This document shows positions 16,961 through 25,756 of a DNA stretch of 64,000 nt, one piece after another. The notes under the pieces were generated by a model. That model was given only the letters and a program-made list of their open reading frames with translations, was not told where the DNA came from and made no database searches. Both the position numbers and the translations under genes were made by a program. This DNA is from an uncultured Clostridia bacterium (GTDB taxonomy: Bacteria; Bacillota; Clostridia; TANB77; CAG-508): positions 131,112 to 195,111 of the forward strand of contig CALXWP010000001.1 in the NCBI GenBank assembly GCA_944392455.1, in the 5' to 3' direction. Each line of letters opens with the position of its first letter. Within the stretch, counting starts at the first letter, position 1.

Positions 16961-17893
16961 TTAAAATAAACTTATTTGTTCATTTTTAATCTTCCAACTT
17001 TTTTGTTTTGCGTCTAGTATATTATCATCTTTTTCAAGATTTCCTATAAGAAAAGGAGAATTTTCATCATGTTTTCTTATATTTTCTAATACTAATTCTT
17101 TGTTATAATTTGCATAACAATATTTACATAAATGTAAACAAGTATTATATGCACCAATATCATTGCCCATTAAACAATTGCAATTTTCCCTTAATTTTTT
17201 GGCCTTTGGTATGTCTAAAGAAAGTCCTATTGCTTTTTCAACTATTTCTTTACTCATACATCCACTAATATCTAATCCGTATTCTTTAAGATATGTTTTT
17301 TCACAACAGCTATGTATTACCATATTATTTTCTTTTCCTATTTTACTAAAAGCCTTAGCAATTTCAATCTGTTCATCTTTTGATAGTGGTTTTAATTCTG
17401 GTGAATTTTTCTTTACTTTTTCATATAAATCTAAGAAACTTATAGTGCAATCATGTGTATATCCTTTTAATTCTTTAGCCATTTTTTCAAAACATTCAAT
17501 ATGTTTTTCTACATTAAATCTATTATTTATAAATATTGGATCATATCTCCAACCAATTGAATTTACTCCAATATGGTTTGATAATTTTTTAAAGTTTTCT
17601 ATCACTTTTTCTTTATCTGGAACATTTGGTTCAATATCTTTTCCATATGGAGTTATTGTTACAAACCAATATTGTTTGTATTTATCTAGTTCATCTAAAT
17701 ACTCAAGCATTGGTTCTGGATTTTTTGTACAAAAAGCTAAACAATCAACTACTTCAGGCAATAAACTATATTTTGTTACATTTAATGGATTATATGGATT
17801 TCTTACTAATACATATCCTTCTCTAATTCTATTCATTAACCATTTAGAATAAAATGCTGGTATGTCTGTTCTACATCCTGTATTTATTATCAT
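16961..17893 (-). CDS. DUF1848 family protein (possible radical-SAM-like, Cys-rich)
   Basis: A 310-residue cytosolic protein typical in length of DUF1848. Diagnostic stretches are INTGCRTDIPAFYSKWLMNR at the start, FCTKNPEPMLEYLDEL near 53, GWRYDPIFINNRF near 113 and the cysteine-rich end NCNCLMGNDIGAYNTCLHLC followed by KYCYANYN. The cysteine cluster near 240-265 (C-x-C, C-x3-C-x2-C) suggests an iron-sulfur or zinc site. The family has no established activity. AAGGAGAAAA precedes the start. The stop is only 20 bases from the toxin promoter, and there is no obvious terminator between them. Confidence 0.85.
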   Translation of the reverse strand: MIINTGCRTDIPAFYSKWLMNRIREGYVLVRNPYNPLNVTKYSLLPEVVDCLAFCTKNPEPMLEYLDELDKYKQYWFVTITPYGKDIEPNVPDKEKVIENFKKLSNHIGVNSIGWRYDPIFINNRFNVEKHIECFEKMAKELKGYTHDCTISFLDLYEKVKKNSPELKPLSKDEQIEIAKAFSKIGKENNMVIHSCCEKTYLKEYGLDISGCMSKEIVEKAIGLSLDIPKAKKLRENCNCLMGNDIGAYNTCLHLCKYCYANYNKELVLENIRKHDENSPFLIGNLEKDDNILDAKQKSWKIKNEQISLF

Positions 17894-17944
17894 TGTGTTT
17901 TCTCCTTATTTTACTATAGCTAAATTTATTTATGCTTGAATTTT

Positions 17945-18943
17945 TTATACATTAATCTCCTGGCTTATTATTTCTGCATCACTATTATTTACAGAAAACT
18001 CTATTATTATCGAAGATGATCCATTATTTGAAAATACTAATCTATAATTTCCATTATCAAGTTCTCCATATAGATTTGTCCAATCAATTTTCTTTCCTGT
18101 AACATGATAATTATCTTCTTCTGTCATGTTTGGTAAATTGTATATTGAATCATCTATTGTATCTTCTATTTTTATATCAGGATTTTTTTCTAATTCATCC
18201 CATATATATTCAGATCCTGTTCCTGTATAGCCAGCAGTTGAGTTTCCTGTGTTTTCTCCTATATACTCTCCCTCTCCGGTATAGGATTCATTTACAGTTT
18301 CTTTATATATTACATAGTCATTTGAATATTCATAAGGTATTTCATTTGTATCTGTTATATTTATAGTAATACCTCTATTTGTTATTTCAGACACATTTAT
18401 ATCAACATTTTCTTTAGAACTATTATAATATCTTAAAATGTTTTCTGGTATTGTAATATCTGTCTGATCTTTTGTAATCTCTATTTTTCCAACATTATGT
18501 ATTTGCATAGGATAACTTGAAGCAATAATACCATCAAAATATATTAGTACTTCTTGTCCTTCACTAAATCCAATATTTCCTTCTTCTGCAAAACTTACAC
18601 TATATAGATTTTCTGAAGAATCCCCTTCTTGTATTTCCATTACACTTAAACTATTTTCATTCACTTTCATCACAACTGCATTTATAGTAGCTGACATATT
18701 ACTCTGATTATCTTCTTCTATATAATTTGTTATTTCATTATTATTGATATTTTCATTTCTGTTTCCAATAGCATAAACTATAATTCCAATAATGCTAATT
18801 AGTATTACACCTATACTAAAAACTAGAATTACCTTTTTTAATTTATTATTTCCGCTAAACTTTTTATCTAAGTTTCCTGAAATTAAAACAAATATAATTC
18901 CTATAACAATAAAAATTGCATACCATATCCACCATATTTCCAT
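17945..18943 (-). CDS. membrane protein with OB-like and Ig-like outer segments, unidentified
   Basis: A 332-residue protein with two N-terminal helices (about 4-24 and 36-60) and a long acidic outer region. Residues about 85-155 (AVVMKVNENSLSVMEIQEG and EGQEVLIYFDGIIASSYP in pattern) look like a small OB-fold-like beta barrel seen in YobA/DUF3221-type proteins. The last 60 residues (DWTNLYGELDNGNYRLVF, SIIIEFSV) resemble a bacterial Ig-like domain. Function is not known. It is separated by about 50 bases from DUF1848 and from the acetyltransferase. Confidence 0.55.
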   Translation of the reverse strand: MEIWWIWYAIFIVIGIIFVLISGNLDKKFSGNNKLKKVILVFSIGVILISIIGIIVYAIGNRNENINNNEITNYIEEDNQSNMSATINAVVMKVNENSLSVMEIQEGDSSENLYSVSFAEEGNIGFSEGQEVLIYFDGIIASSYPMQIHNVGKIEITKDQTDITIPENILRYYNSSKENVDINVSEITNRGITINITDTNEIPYEYSNDYVIYKETVNESYTGEGEYIGENTGNSTAGYTGTGSEYIWDELEKNPDIKIEDTIDDSIYNLPNMTEEDNYHVTGKKIDWTNLYGELDNGNYRLVFSNNGSSSIIIEFSVNNSDAEIISQEINV

Positions 18944-18994
18944 ATAAACATCTCCTCTTCATTATTTATATTTTATATTACTTTAATATTTCTA

Positions 18995-19420
18995 TTATTT
19001 CTTAATCCATTTCATAAATAGCTCTGATTCTTTTGTTGGTTCATCTATTCCCTTTTTTATTATCTTAAATCCTAATTTTTTATAAAATTCAATTGCTTTT
19101 GTATTTTTTTCATATACATTTAAAGTTAAATCATTATATTTTCCTTTTACTATATTAATCAAATTTTTTCCTATTCCTTTTCCCTGCATATCTTTTTTTA
19201 CAAATATGCCAGCTATATATCCATCTATAATTCCAATAAAACCTGCTATTTCCTTATTTTCTTCATATACATAAGTATCAGCATTTAATATTCCATCTTT
19301 TGTCTCATTATAATGGTTTTTCCAATAATTTTCATCAATAAAATTATGTGTATTGATATTTGTTTCAAACCATATTTTCATTAATTTATCTATATCTTTT
19401 TTTTCTAATTTTCTAACCAT
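18995..19420 (-). CDS. GNAT family N-acetyltransferase
   Basis: A 141-residue acetyl-CoA-dependent N-acetyltransferase. Motif A, VKKDMQGKGIGKNLINIVKG near residues 75-95, gives the R/Q-x-x-G-x-G/A acetyl-CoA loop. NVYEKNTKAIEFYKKLGFK near 100-118 is the typical C-terminal block. The substrate cannot be predicted; proteins or small amines are both possible. The start overlaps the end of the esterase gene to its right by 8 bases, so they are translated from one transcript. Confidence 0.9.
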   Translation of the reverse strand: MVRKLEKKDIDKLMKIWFETNINTHNFIDENYWKNHYNETKDGILNADTYVYEENKEIAGFIGIIDGYIAGIFVKKDMQGKGIGKNLINIVKGKYNDLTLNVYEKNTKAIEFYKKLGFKIIKKGIDEPTKESELFMKWIKK

Positions 19421-20114
19421 AATTTTCTCCTAAAATCCATTTAATACCTTTAGCCATACGCATACTTCCATCTGTGAAATGATTACCTGGATTCACTTCA
19501 TATATTGTATTAATACCTTTTTCTTTATACATTCTTTTTAGTTCTATTGTATTATCTTCAACTTTTGCTAAAACTTGATTTCTAACCTTACTTTCCTTAT
19601 CTCCTAAAGATAAATATATTTTATTTATATTACTTGAGATACTATTCTCCTCTACAAATTCTATAAATCCAGGAAACCAGAATGATCCAGAAGCAGATGC
19701 AATTCTAGAAAACATATCATTTTTATATCCTGAATATATTGCAAATAAACCTGCTAAAGAATATCCTGCTATTCCATAATACTTTATTGAAATATTTAAA
19801 TCATCTTTTATATATTTTTTTATAACAGGAATAATTTTGTTTATTAAAAAAGTTAAATAATTATCTGCTTTACCTAAAAACTCTTCACCATTTTTATTTA
19901 TTTTAGGTGCAAACCATGGTGACATATCATTATTCCAGTCTAAATTAGAAATTGAAACCAATATATATTCTTTGGAATTAATTGATATACATTTATTAAA
20001 AACCTCTTCTCCTTCATCGCCATAAGTATTTAATATTATAACAGGTAATTCATTTGAATTTGTTTTATTAAAATAAATACATACTCTTTTATTTTCTATA
20101 TTAAACTCTTTCAT
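19413..20114 (-). CDS. alpha/beta hydrolase-fold esterase (BesA/IroE-like)
   Basis: A 233-residue enzyme with the esterase-D/IroE pattern: nucleophile elbow GIAGYSLAGLFAIYSG near 116-131 (Ser in G-x-S-x-A), SASGSFWFPGF near 140 and a C-terminal GNHFTDGSMRMAKGI near 210 supplying the histidine. Homologues hydrolyse ferric-siderophore esters or other carboxyl esters. No siderophore genes are nearby, so the substrate is open. It overlaps both neighbours by a few bases, forming a compact three-gene unit with DUF5131 and the acetyltransferase. Confidence 0.75.
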   Translation of the reverse strand: MKEFNIENKRVCIYFNKTNSNELPVIILNTYGDEGEEVFNKCISINSKEYILVSISNLDWNNDMSPWFAPKINKNGEEFLGKADNYLTFLINKIIPVIKKYIKDDLNISIKYYGIAGYSLAGLFAIYSGYKNDMFSRIASASGSFWFPGFIEFVEENSISSNINKIYLSLGDKESKVRNQVLAKVEDNTIELKRMYKEKGINTIYEVNPGNHFTDGSMRMAKGIKWILGENYG

Positions 20115-20854
20115 TGTTTATTATAACTCCTAAAATTTTTAATATCAATATTGGCTTTATGTGCTTGTCTTAATTGATCTTTTCTTGCTACTTTATATAG
20201 TGTATTATCTTTAATAAAATTTGCTCCTGTTTGTTTAAAATAAAATGGAACATTGTATTTTAAACATTGCTCTCTTGTATTTAAAATCCAATCATAGTTA
20301 CATACCCTAGCATTAGGTCCTGATTCTCCTCCGCAAGTTACATGCTCTATTTTACTAGTCTCTAAATATTTTTCTATATTTATTTTTTCTAACATTGGTT
20401 CATGAATAATTTCTCTATGTTTAATTGGTAAATCTAATAACATAGGTAATCTTTCATCAGTCATAGCTTGATTCTCACAAGTAGTACATATAGTCACATT
20501 ATCATATCCATCATTCCAATCATCTGGAATAGAAACATTAAATCTTTCTATTCTTTTAGTAATTATATAGAAGTTTAAATCTTTCCTTTCTTTAACCATT
20601 TGCCAAATTTCTTTTCTCCAGCTATCCGCTTCTTCTATGAAAAAATCTGATGTCATGCAAATATATACATATCCATCGTCCGGTTTCATTGAATATGATC
20701 CATCTTTTTTTCTTTTTATTGCTTCATTAAAGTTTTTTGTTTTACTTACAATATTACTATCTTTATCAAATTCTGCATCTCTTCTAAACATATAGCAATT
20801 TAAACATCCTGCGCTTTTTTTATGACATCCATGCCATGGATTCCAAATACTCAT
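20111..20854 (-). CDS. DUF5131 family protein (phage Gp37/Gp68-like)
   Basis: A 247-residue protein opening with SIWNPWHGCHKKSAGCLNCY, whose C-x6-C-x2-C pattern is the signature of DUF5131 and resembles a radical-SAM-type cluster loop. Later blocks include YICMTSDFFIEEAD near 68, YIITKRIERF near 97 and HVTCGGESGPNARVCNYDWI near 173. Homologues are spread through phages and mobile elements, and the biochemical role is unknown. AAGGAG lies in the tail of the preceding reading frame, nine bases before the ATG. It overlaps the esterase gene by 4 bases. Confidence 0.85.
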   Translation of the reverse strand: MSIWNPWHGCHKKSAGCLNCYMFRRDAEFDKDSNIVSKTKNFNEAIKRKKDGSYSMKPDDGYVYICMTSDFFIEEADSWRKEIWQMVKERKDLNFYIITKRIERFNVSIPDDWNDGYDNVTICTTCENQAMTDERLPMLLDLPIKHREIIHEPMLEKINIEKYLETSKIEHVTCGGESGPNARVCNYDWILNTREQCLKYNVPFYFKQTGANFIKDNTLYKVARKDQLRQAHKANIDIKNFRSYNKQ

Positions 20855-20855
20855 A

Positions 20856-20942
20856 TTATTTATTAAGCTCCTTACTTAGTTTTTTTCTTGCACTTCTTGG
20901 TCCTCTAATTGCTTTTATACCTAATTCTTTTAATTTACTATT
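20856..20942 (-). other. 28-codon open tail in frame after the ComB-like stop codon
   Basis: Directly after the TAA of the ComB-like gene the same frame stays open for 28 codons. They encode a strongly basic peptide, including LKELGIKAIRGPRSARKKL, and end at TAA (20856-20858). The composition looks like a real protein tail rather than random AT-rich sequence. There is no start codon. It may be the 3' remnant of a deleted gene, or a readthrough extension. Confidence 0.4.
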
Positions 20943-21638
20943 TTATCTAATATCTATCTTTTTTATATAATTCATCCCTTCATTATCTTTTTCAACTTTT
21001 AAAACAAAATTAAATTTATTTAATTCTGTAGATAAATAGAAATCTCTTTCTGGAAAAATGTTTTGTAAATCTTTATTAAAAAATCTTTTTCCTGCTACTA
21101 GTTTTAAATTTTCTATTTTATCATCCATTTTCATTTCATTACCTTCTAGTAAGCTTTTAATATATTTTGCACATAATGTATCTTCATCTGCTTCAGTTTC
21201 TCCACCATTTCCCATTGCAACTAGTGAAACTTCTTCTGTTCCTTTACTTTTTATATATTCTGCAATTGCTTTTGCATTTACTAAGCTTCCTGTTAAAATT
21301 TCTTTTGCATTTATTGCGTTTGCAATTCCTTGTGTACCAGAACTTGTTGTATGTATTACTGTTTTTCTAGTAAAATCTATATTTTCAATTTGTGATGGTG
21401 AATTTCCATAATCAAATCCTTCTAGCATTATTCCTCTTCTTTCACCAATTAATATGCAATCATTATGTTCTTTTTTATAATCATATGCAATCTGCTTATC
21501 TCCAACAGGCATTAATTTTTCTACTCCATTATTTATTAAATATGTTTCAACAGTAAATGCTCTAAACACATCAATAATTACTGTTATCCCAATAGCTTCT
21601 TTTGCACCTTGAATCATTTGTAAGATTTTAATATTCAT
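20943..21638 (-). CDS. 2-phosphosulfolactate phosphatase (ComB) family protein
   Basis: The protein of about 231 residues belongs to the ComB family, which removes phosphate from 2-phosphosulfolactate in coenzyme M synthesis in archaea. Bacterial members are often of unrelated or unknown role. Recognisable blocks are IDVFRAFTVETYLINNG, IGERRGIMLEGFDYGNSPS, HTTSSGTQGI and VAMGNGGETEADEDTLCA, which carry the metal-binding acidic residues. I place the start at the internal ATG (21636-21638, MNIKILQ) with AGAGAAGTGA upstream, because the alternative start 19 codons earlier adds a non-conserved tail. No other coenzyme M genes are seen. Confidence 0.78.
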   Translation of the reverse strand: MNIKILQMIQGAKEAIGITVIIDVFRAFTVETYLINNGVEKLMPVGDKQIAYDYKKEHNDCILIGERRGIMLEGFDYGNSPSQIENIDFTRKTVIHTTSSGTQGIANAINAKEILTGSLVNAKAIAEYIKSKGTEEVSLVAMGNGGETEADEDTLCAKYIKSLLEGNEMKMDDKIENLKLVAGKRFFNKDLQNIFPERDFYLSTELNKFNFVLKVEKDNEGMNYIKKIDIR

Positions 21639-21715
21639 TTTTAAAATCACTTCTCTCTCTTTTATATAATTATCCTTATAAATTAAACTTTTCAACTTTT
21701 GACATAATTATAACA

Positions 21716-21764
21716 TAAAAAGAAGAATTATAATATATAACATATAACTATAATTCTTCTTTTC
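21716..21764 (-). terminator. intrinsic terminator after the alpha/beta hydrolase gene
   Basis: AGAAGAATTATA pairs with TATAATTCTTCT and is followed by TTTTATG on the minus strand, about 70 bases after the stop at 21837. Confidence 0.75.
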
Positions 21765-21836
21765 TAATAAAGTTATCATATTGATAATATACTGGTTTTT
21801 ATTCAATTAACAAGATGGCTGTTGTTGCCAAATTAT

Positions 21837-22460
21837 TTATTTCCAAAAATCCAAAATTATTTTTGCAAGTTTTTCTGGATTGTCAATATTAACTTCATGT
21901 GAAGAATTGTCCACTTGGACAAAAGAGCTATCTTTTATATTTTTATTTAATAATTTTGCACTTTCCATATTTTGAATATCTTTAGTACCACATAAAATTA
22001 AAGTTTTACATTTAATTTTATCTAAATTACTTGATATATCCAAATCTGTCATTGAGCTAACTAAAGAAATAAAATCTTTTTTTAAACATCCAATTTTTTC
22101 AAAAGTAGTGCTTGGCATTATATGAAATATCAAACCTTGAAATTTAAATAAAAATTTGGATATTTTATATGGTATTCCTATAAGAATAATTGAGTTTACT
22201 TTGTTTGGGAATTCTTTTACATAGTCAATAATTAACACCCCTCCTAATGAAAGTCCGCATAGATTTAATTTTCCGTCAAAATTATTACAGTACTGAGCAA
22301 ATTCTTTATAAAGAATATTATAATCCTTTTTGGTATCTTTAATTATTGAATATAGATTTGGAGTTTCTACTTCTAAATTATTATTTTTTAGCTTGTTTTT
22401 GACTATATCCCAACTACTATCGTTTTGTCCCAATCCATGTATTAATATATTTTTCATCAA
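21837..22460 (-). CDS. alpha/beta-fold hydrolase
   Basis: A 207-residue cytosolic hydrolase. The start NILIHGLGQNDSSWDIVK carries the HG oxyanion motif, LCGLSLGGVLIIDYV near 73-87 is the nucleophile elbow with Ser, LILCGTKDIQN near 150 supplies the acid, and VDNSSHEVNID near 182 supplies the histidine. It resembles small carboxylesterase or lysophospholipase-like enzymes. It is distinct in sequence from the hydrolase at 14.1 kb. No partner gene suggests a pathway. Confidence 0.85.
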   Translation of the reverse strand: MMKNILIHGLGQNDSSWDIVKNKLKNNNLEVETPNLYSIIKDTKKDYNILYKEFAQYCNNFDGKLNLCGLSLGGVLIIDYVKEFPNKVNSIILIGIPYKISKFLFKFQGLIFHIMPSTTFEKIGCLKKDFISLVSSMTDLDISSNLDKIKCKTLILCGTKDIQNMESAKLLNKNIKDSSFVQVDNSSHEVNIDNPEKLAKIILDFWK

Positions 22461-22520
22461 TTTCTACCTTTCAATTTCTATACAAAATTAATCTAAAAAA
22501 TCTTACTCCCATGTATTTTG

Positions 22521-23525
22521 TTAACTCACATTAATATTTCCAGAAGTAGTAGTTATATTTAATACTATATCTGATTTTCTATTATTTTCTTTTACTTCTT
22601 CATTTCCTGATTTTGTATTTGCTTCAACATATATGTCATTCTTTTCATTTATATTAATGTTTCCAGATTTTGCATTTATGCTAGAGTTTTCAGTAATATT
22701 TAATGAATTAACATCTATGCTTCCAGAGTTTGTTGTTAGATTACAATTATTTTCTATACTATTTATGCTAATATCTCCGGACGATGCTTCTGCTTGTATT
22801 TTATTTGCACTTTCAATAGATATTTTTCCAGATGATGTTTTTATAGTAGCTTCTCCTATTGCTCCTACTTTTATGTCTCCTGATGACGCCTCTGCTGATA
22901 AAATATTAAAGTTTCCTGAAGTAATTTTACCAGAACTTGTTTGTATTGTTACCTCATTTCCATTACCAACTTTTATGTCTCCTGAAGAACTTTTTAATTC
23001 TCCATTATTAATATCTCCACATTCAATATTTCCTGATGATGTTTTTAAATGAACATTATTTATTTCTAAATTTGTAGCTACTATGTCTCCACTAGAAGTA
23101 TTGATATTAAAGTCTTCATCACTATCATTTGGAATTTGTATTATTATTTCTTCATTACACCAATAAAGCATAGCAAAAATAAAGATTTTGGTATTTTCTT
23201 TATTAATTGAAAGTTCCTTCTCATTGATTGTTTCTTTAATTGTATCATTTTTTTCTCCATAAGCAGTAATTTTTATATTATCTACATCAGCTTTTTCAAT
23301 TTTCACATTAGATGATGAAACATCTACATTTATTATGTCTAATTGCTCTGGATCATATTCTTTTTCGAATATTTTCTCTGTATTATCTCCAAATCCCATG
23401 AATGATATTTTAACTTTAGAATCACTATCATTATTTATAATAACAAAAATCATAAAATTTATTAATACTATAGCTACAATAGCTAATATGATTATTAATG
23501 CTATTTTCATTCCTCTATTTTTCAT
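22521..23525 (-). CDS. DUF4097 (LiaG/YvlB-like) beta-helix membrane protein
   Basis: A 334-residue protein with one N-terminal helix (about 8-30) and an outer right-handed beta-helix made of about ten turns carrying the repeated motif S-S-G-D/K-I, for example TSSGDIVA, TSSGNIEC, SSSGDIKV, TSSGKISI and AKSGNINI. This is the hallmark of the DUF4097/adhesin-like domain found in LiaG and related envelope-stress proteins. It overlaps the preceding HTH regulator gene by 11 bases, so the regulator and this protein form a coupled pair. The likely role is envelope-stress response or surface interaction; no ligand is known. Confidence 0.85.
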   Translation of the reverse strand: MKNRGMKIALIIILAIVAIVLINFMIFVIINNDSDSKVKISFMGFGDNTEKIFEKEYDPEQLDIINVDVSSSNVKIEKADVDNIKITAYGEKNDTIKETINEKELSINKENTKIFIFAMLYWCNEEIIIQIPNDSDEDFNINTSSGDIVATNLEINNVHLKTSSGNIECGDINNGELKSSSGDIKVGNGNEVTIQTSSGKITSGNFNILSAEASSGDIKVGAIGEATIKTSSGKISIESANKIQAEASSGDISINSIENNCNLTTNSGSIDVNSLNITENSSINAKSGNININEKNDIYVEANTKSGNEEVKENNRKSDIVLNITTTSGNINVS

Positions 23526-24234
23526 TTTTTTCCCCTTTCATACTAAAAATTAGTTTTACAATAAGTTCTACTAAAGCAAATACTAGCCATAAAATCCATG
23601 TAATATGCCATGCCATTGTTAAAAAGCTCACAATTAAATATATAATTAAAAAAAACATTGCAATAATATCTATTATCAAATTTTCAGTTTTATTCTCTTC
23701 TTTCTCATCATCATCACTATCTTCTACACTATTTGCTTCACCTTTTACAATTTTAATATATCTCTTTTGTTTTTTATTGTTTGTATCTTCAGTCTTTTTA
23801 ACTGGATATGCAACAAAGAAATATATAATAATTATAGTTGCAATAGTACATAATTTTGCCCATATCATAACTGCATGTGCATCTTCATATTTTAGTACCT
23901 CTAACATATATGGTAAACTAAAAGTTGCTACACAATATATGAAGATACTTATACTTAATACTATAGCTTTTCTCTTATTACGCTTTTTTGTATAATCATC
24001 TTGATCTGTATCTAATTCATCATTAGTCTTTTTTGTCTTTTCTCCTTTTATTAATTCTTCTGCAGTTATTCCAAAAGCCTCACATAATGGTTCTATTTTA
24101 TCAAAATCTGGTGTGCTTTGATCTGTTTCCCATTTTGAAATTGTTTGTCTAGTTACACCTATTTTTTCTGCCAATTTTTCTTGGCTCATATTAATGCTAT
24201 TTCTATATTGAAATAATCTTTCACCTAATGTCAT
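23515..24234 (-). CDS. XRE-family HTH regulator with C-terminal membrane helices
   Basis: A 239-residue membrane-bound transcriptional regulator. Residues 2-62 are a standard Xre/Cro helix-turn-helix, with YRNSINMSQEKLAEKIGVTR and ISKWETDQSTPDFDKIEPL. A charged linker follows, then about five helices (from residue 90 on). This HTH-plus-helices layout is common in Firmicutes ahead of DUF4097 genes, where the membrane part may sense envelope state. Translation is coupled to the DUF4097 gene. Targets are unknown, and it probably controls its own operon. Confidence 0.85.
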   Translation of the reverse strand: MTLGERLFQYRNSINMSQEKLAEKIGVTRQTISKWETDQSTPDFDKIEPLCEAFGITAEELIKGEKTKKTNDELDTDQDDYTKKRNKRKAIVLSISIFIYCVATFSLPYMLEVLKYEDAHAVMIWAKLCTIATIIIIYFFVAYPVKKTEDTNNKKQKRYIKIVKGEANSVEDSDDDEKEENKTENLIIDIIAMFFLIIYLIVSFLTMAWHITWILWLVFALVELIVKLIFSMKGEKNEK

Positions 24235-24387
24235 TTTTATTTTCTCCTTTCAAATTTTCTTAATTAAATTATACTGTAAATTTTGGTTGCACACTACCAA
24301 TTAGCCTTTGAACTTTGTCAACTGTACTTAACATTTAATTATCTTTCTTTATTATATCAAATAAAATTATGCTTTTCTATTTTAATA

Positions 24388-24420
24388 AATAAAAAAAGGT
24401 CAGTCATTTAAACTGATCCT
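24388..24420 (-). terminator. intrinsic terminator overlapping the stop of the 101-residue gene
   Basis: AGGATCAGT pairs with ACTGACCT, with one bulged A, and is followed by TTTTTTT on the minus strand. The first stem bases overlap the TAG stop codon. Confidence 0.75.
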
Positions 24421-24724
24421 ATTTTGTTAAGTCTGTATAATATATAATCTCTTTATTTAGTGATTTAGCATATTCAATTTCGCTTTTTGTACTTTTTCCA
24501 ATATAATCATTTACATTTACGACTAATATAGCATCTGATATTTTTATTTTTTCTTTGTGCATTTTATCAAACATTTCAGCTTCCTCTTCTGTATAAGCAT
24601 CTTTACCATGTTTTGTAAGTTCTATAGGTGTCAGCATACAATTTCCTTCTAATGCCATTTTTTCTGTTATTTTCACCATTTCGTTTTTAAATTTATAACT
24701 TCCACATACAGTTATTATTTTCAT
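24419..24724 (-). CDS. nucleoside 2-deoxyribosyltransferase-like small protein
   Basis: A 101-residue Rossmann-like protein. IITVCGSYKFKNEMVKITE at the start and ISDAILVVNVNDYIGKSTKSEIEYAKSLNKEI near 63-93, given here in pattern, match the nucleoside 2-deoxyribosyltransferase/DUF4406-type fold, with a SGS-like loop at the start and a G-x-S-T-x-x-E segment carrying the usual glutamate. It is shorter than true deoxyribosyltransferases (about 150), so enzymatic activity is uncertain. It lies 24 bases after an acetyltransferase gene. Confidence 0.65.
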   Translation of the reverse strand: MKIITVCGSYKFKNEMVKITEKMALEGNCMLTPIELTKHGKDAYTEEEAEMFDKMHKEKIKISDAILVVNVNDYIGKSTKSEIEYAKSLNKEIIYYTDLTK

Positions 24725-24748
24725 TTTTACAACACCCCTTTATTTTTA

Positions 24749-25009
24749 TTATTTATATTGATTATTTGTTTTTTCTATAATCCTTTTAGCATATGAACAG
24801 TCTGCAATTATCTTTTTATTAGATTTTTTAGCATTTTCAATAACACATTCTACTAATTTTCTAGCTATTCCCTGTCCTTGATATCCACTACTAACTTCAG
24901 TATGAACTATATTCCATGTGTTATCATTTTCTATAAAATCACACTCACCTATTTTCTTAGTTCCATCATATGCAACTGATTTATTTTGTTCAAAAATTAT
25001 ATTTACCAT
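24749..25009 (-). CDS. small GNAT-like N-acetyltransferase (YjdJ/NATD1 type)
   Basis: An 86-residue single-domain acetyltransferase of the short GATA/YjdJ class. GECDFIENDNTWNIVHTEV is followed by SSGYQGQGIARKLVECVIENAK, with the acetyl-CoA loop Q-G-Q-G-I-A, and ADCSYAKRIIEK near the C-terminus, where the conserved CPY-like cysteine context is found. I prefer the ATG at 25007-25009 because GAGGTG lies five bases before it; a GTG four codons upstream would place that GAGGTG inside the gene. The substrate is unknown. Confidence 0.78.
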   Translation of the reverse strand: MVNIIFEQNKSVAYDGTKKIGECDFIENDNTWNIVHTEVSSGYQGQGIARKLVECVIENAKKSNKKIIADCSYAKRIIEKTNNQYK

Positions 25010-25094
25010 ATTACACCTCACTTTATTTTATAACTTATATCACACCAAACATGTTTTTGCAAGTATTTTACAATATTTATTTAATATCTTTATC

Positions 25095-25145
25095 ATAAAA
25101 AAGATAATTATTCTATATTTTTTAGTCATACAAAATAATTATCTT
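25095..25145 (-). terminator. intrinsic terminator after the foreign membrane-protein gene
   Basis: AAGATAATTATT and AATAATTATCTT form a 12-bp stem with a 21-base loop and a following TTTTTATG on the minus strand, 57 bases after the stop codon. Confidence 0.65.
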
Positions 25146-25201
25146 AATTTTATATTATATTGAATTTAGTTCAATATAGTTTTAATTATTTTAAATTATC
25201 T

Positions 25202-25651
25202 TTAAAGAATTATTGCACTAGGTGCATTACGTGCTGCACTTACCATGTTGTGCACCTGAGCATATGTATTCCATCCTGCCGTTAAACCATTAGCCAGAGT
25301 TTTGCGTTCCCAAAAATTCTTCAAGCTTTTAATCCAGATGAAAAATCCAGTTGGAATTATCGTGATAATACAGAAGATATAGATAAGATCTGATGCTAAT
25401 TGTTCAAACATCATAATCGTATCCGGATCAACTTCCATAAGCTGAAGAATAAACGGTGCAATTAGCAAGAGAATATAGCCATACACCATTGTGAAACCTG
25501 CAATGGCCATAATGTATCCAACAATGATATAGATACGAAAACTTCCTCCCACTACTTTTGACTCAGACCAATACCGTCCAACATAGTTTGCATTTGCCCA
25601 AGAAATAATGAAATTTAGGGCAAGTACAAGTACCAATAGAAACATAGCCAT
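25202..25651 (-). CDS. four-helix membrane protein of foreign composition
   Basis: A 149-residue protein with about three to four membrane helices (near 3-22, 38-62, 85-108). I do not recognise the family. The base composition is unlike anything around it: the 60 bases from 25261 contain 24 G or C, while the 60 bases from 25141 contain 6. It uses codons otherwise avoided here, including the in-frame arginine CGG in GGA-CGG-TAT-TGG (the VGRYW segment). The foreign composition ends right at the last codons (SAIIL-stop), so the original protein may have been longer. It has its own consensus promoter and an AAAAGGAG start. It is best read as a recently acquired cargo gene. Confidence 0.75.
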   Translation of the reverse strand: MAMFLLVLVLALNFIISWANANYVGRYWSESKVVGGSFRIYIIVGYIMAIAGFTMVYGYILLLIAPFILQLMEVDPDTIMMFEQLASDLIYIFCIITIIPTGFFIWIKSLKNFWERKTLANGLTAGWNTYAQVHNMVSAARNAPSAIIL

Positions 25652-25681
25652 AAAACATTCTCCTTTTCATTTTTTGTGTGT

Positions 25682-25751
25682 TTCAGCATTAATTGTTGCT
25701 GAATGTTAATAGTGACTCTTTTATTATATCATGTTTTTTCTTTTGTTTCAA
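25682..25751 (-). promoter_or_regulatory. promoter and leader hairpin of the foreign gene
   Basis: TTGAAA (25746-25751) and TATAAT (25723-25728) are 17 bases apart on the minus strand. The leader then contains TTCAGCA-N8-TGCTGAA (25682-25703), a 7-bp hairpin or operator about 30 bases before the start codon. Confidence 0.65.
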
Positions 25752-25756
25752 ATTAA

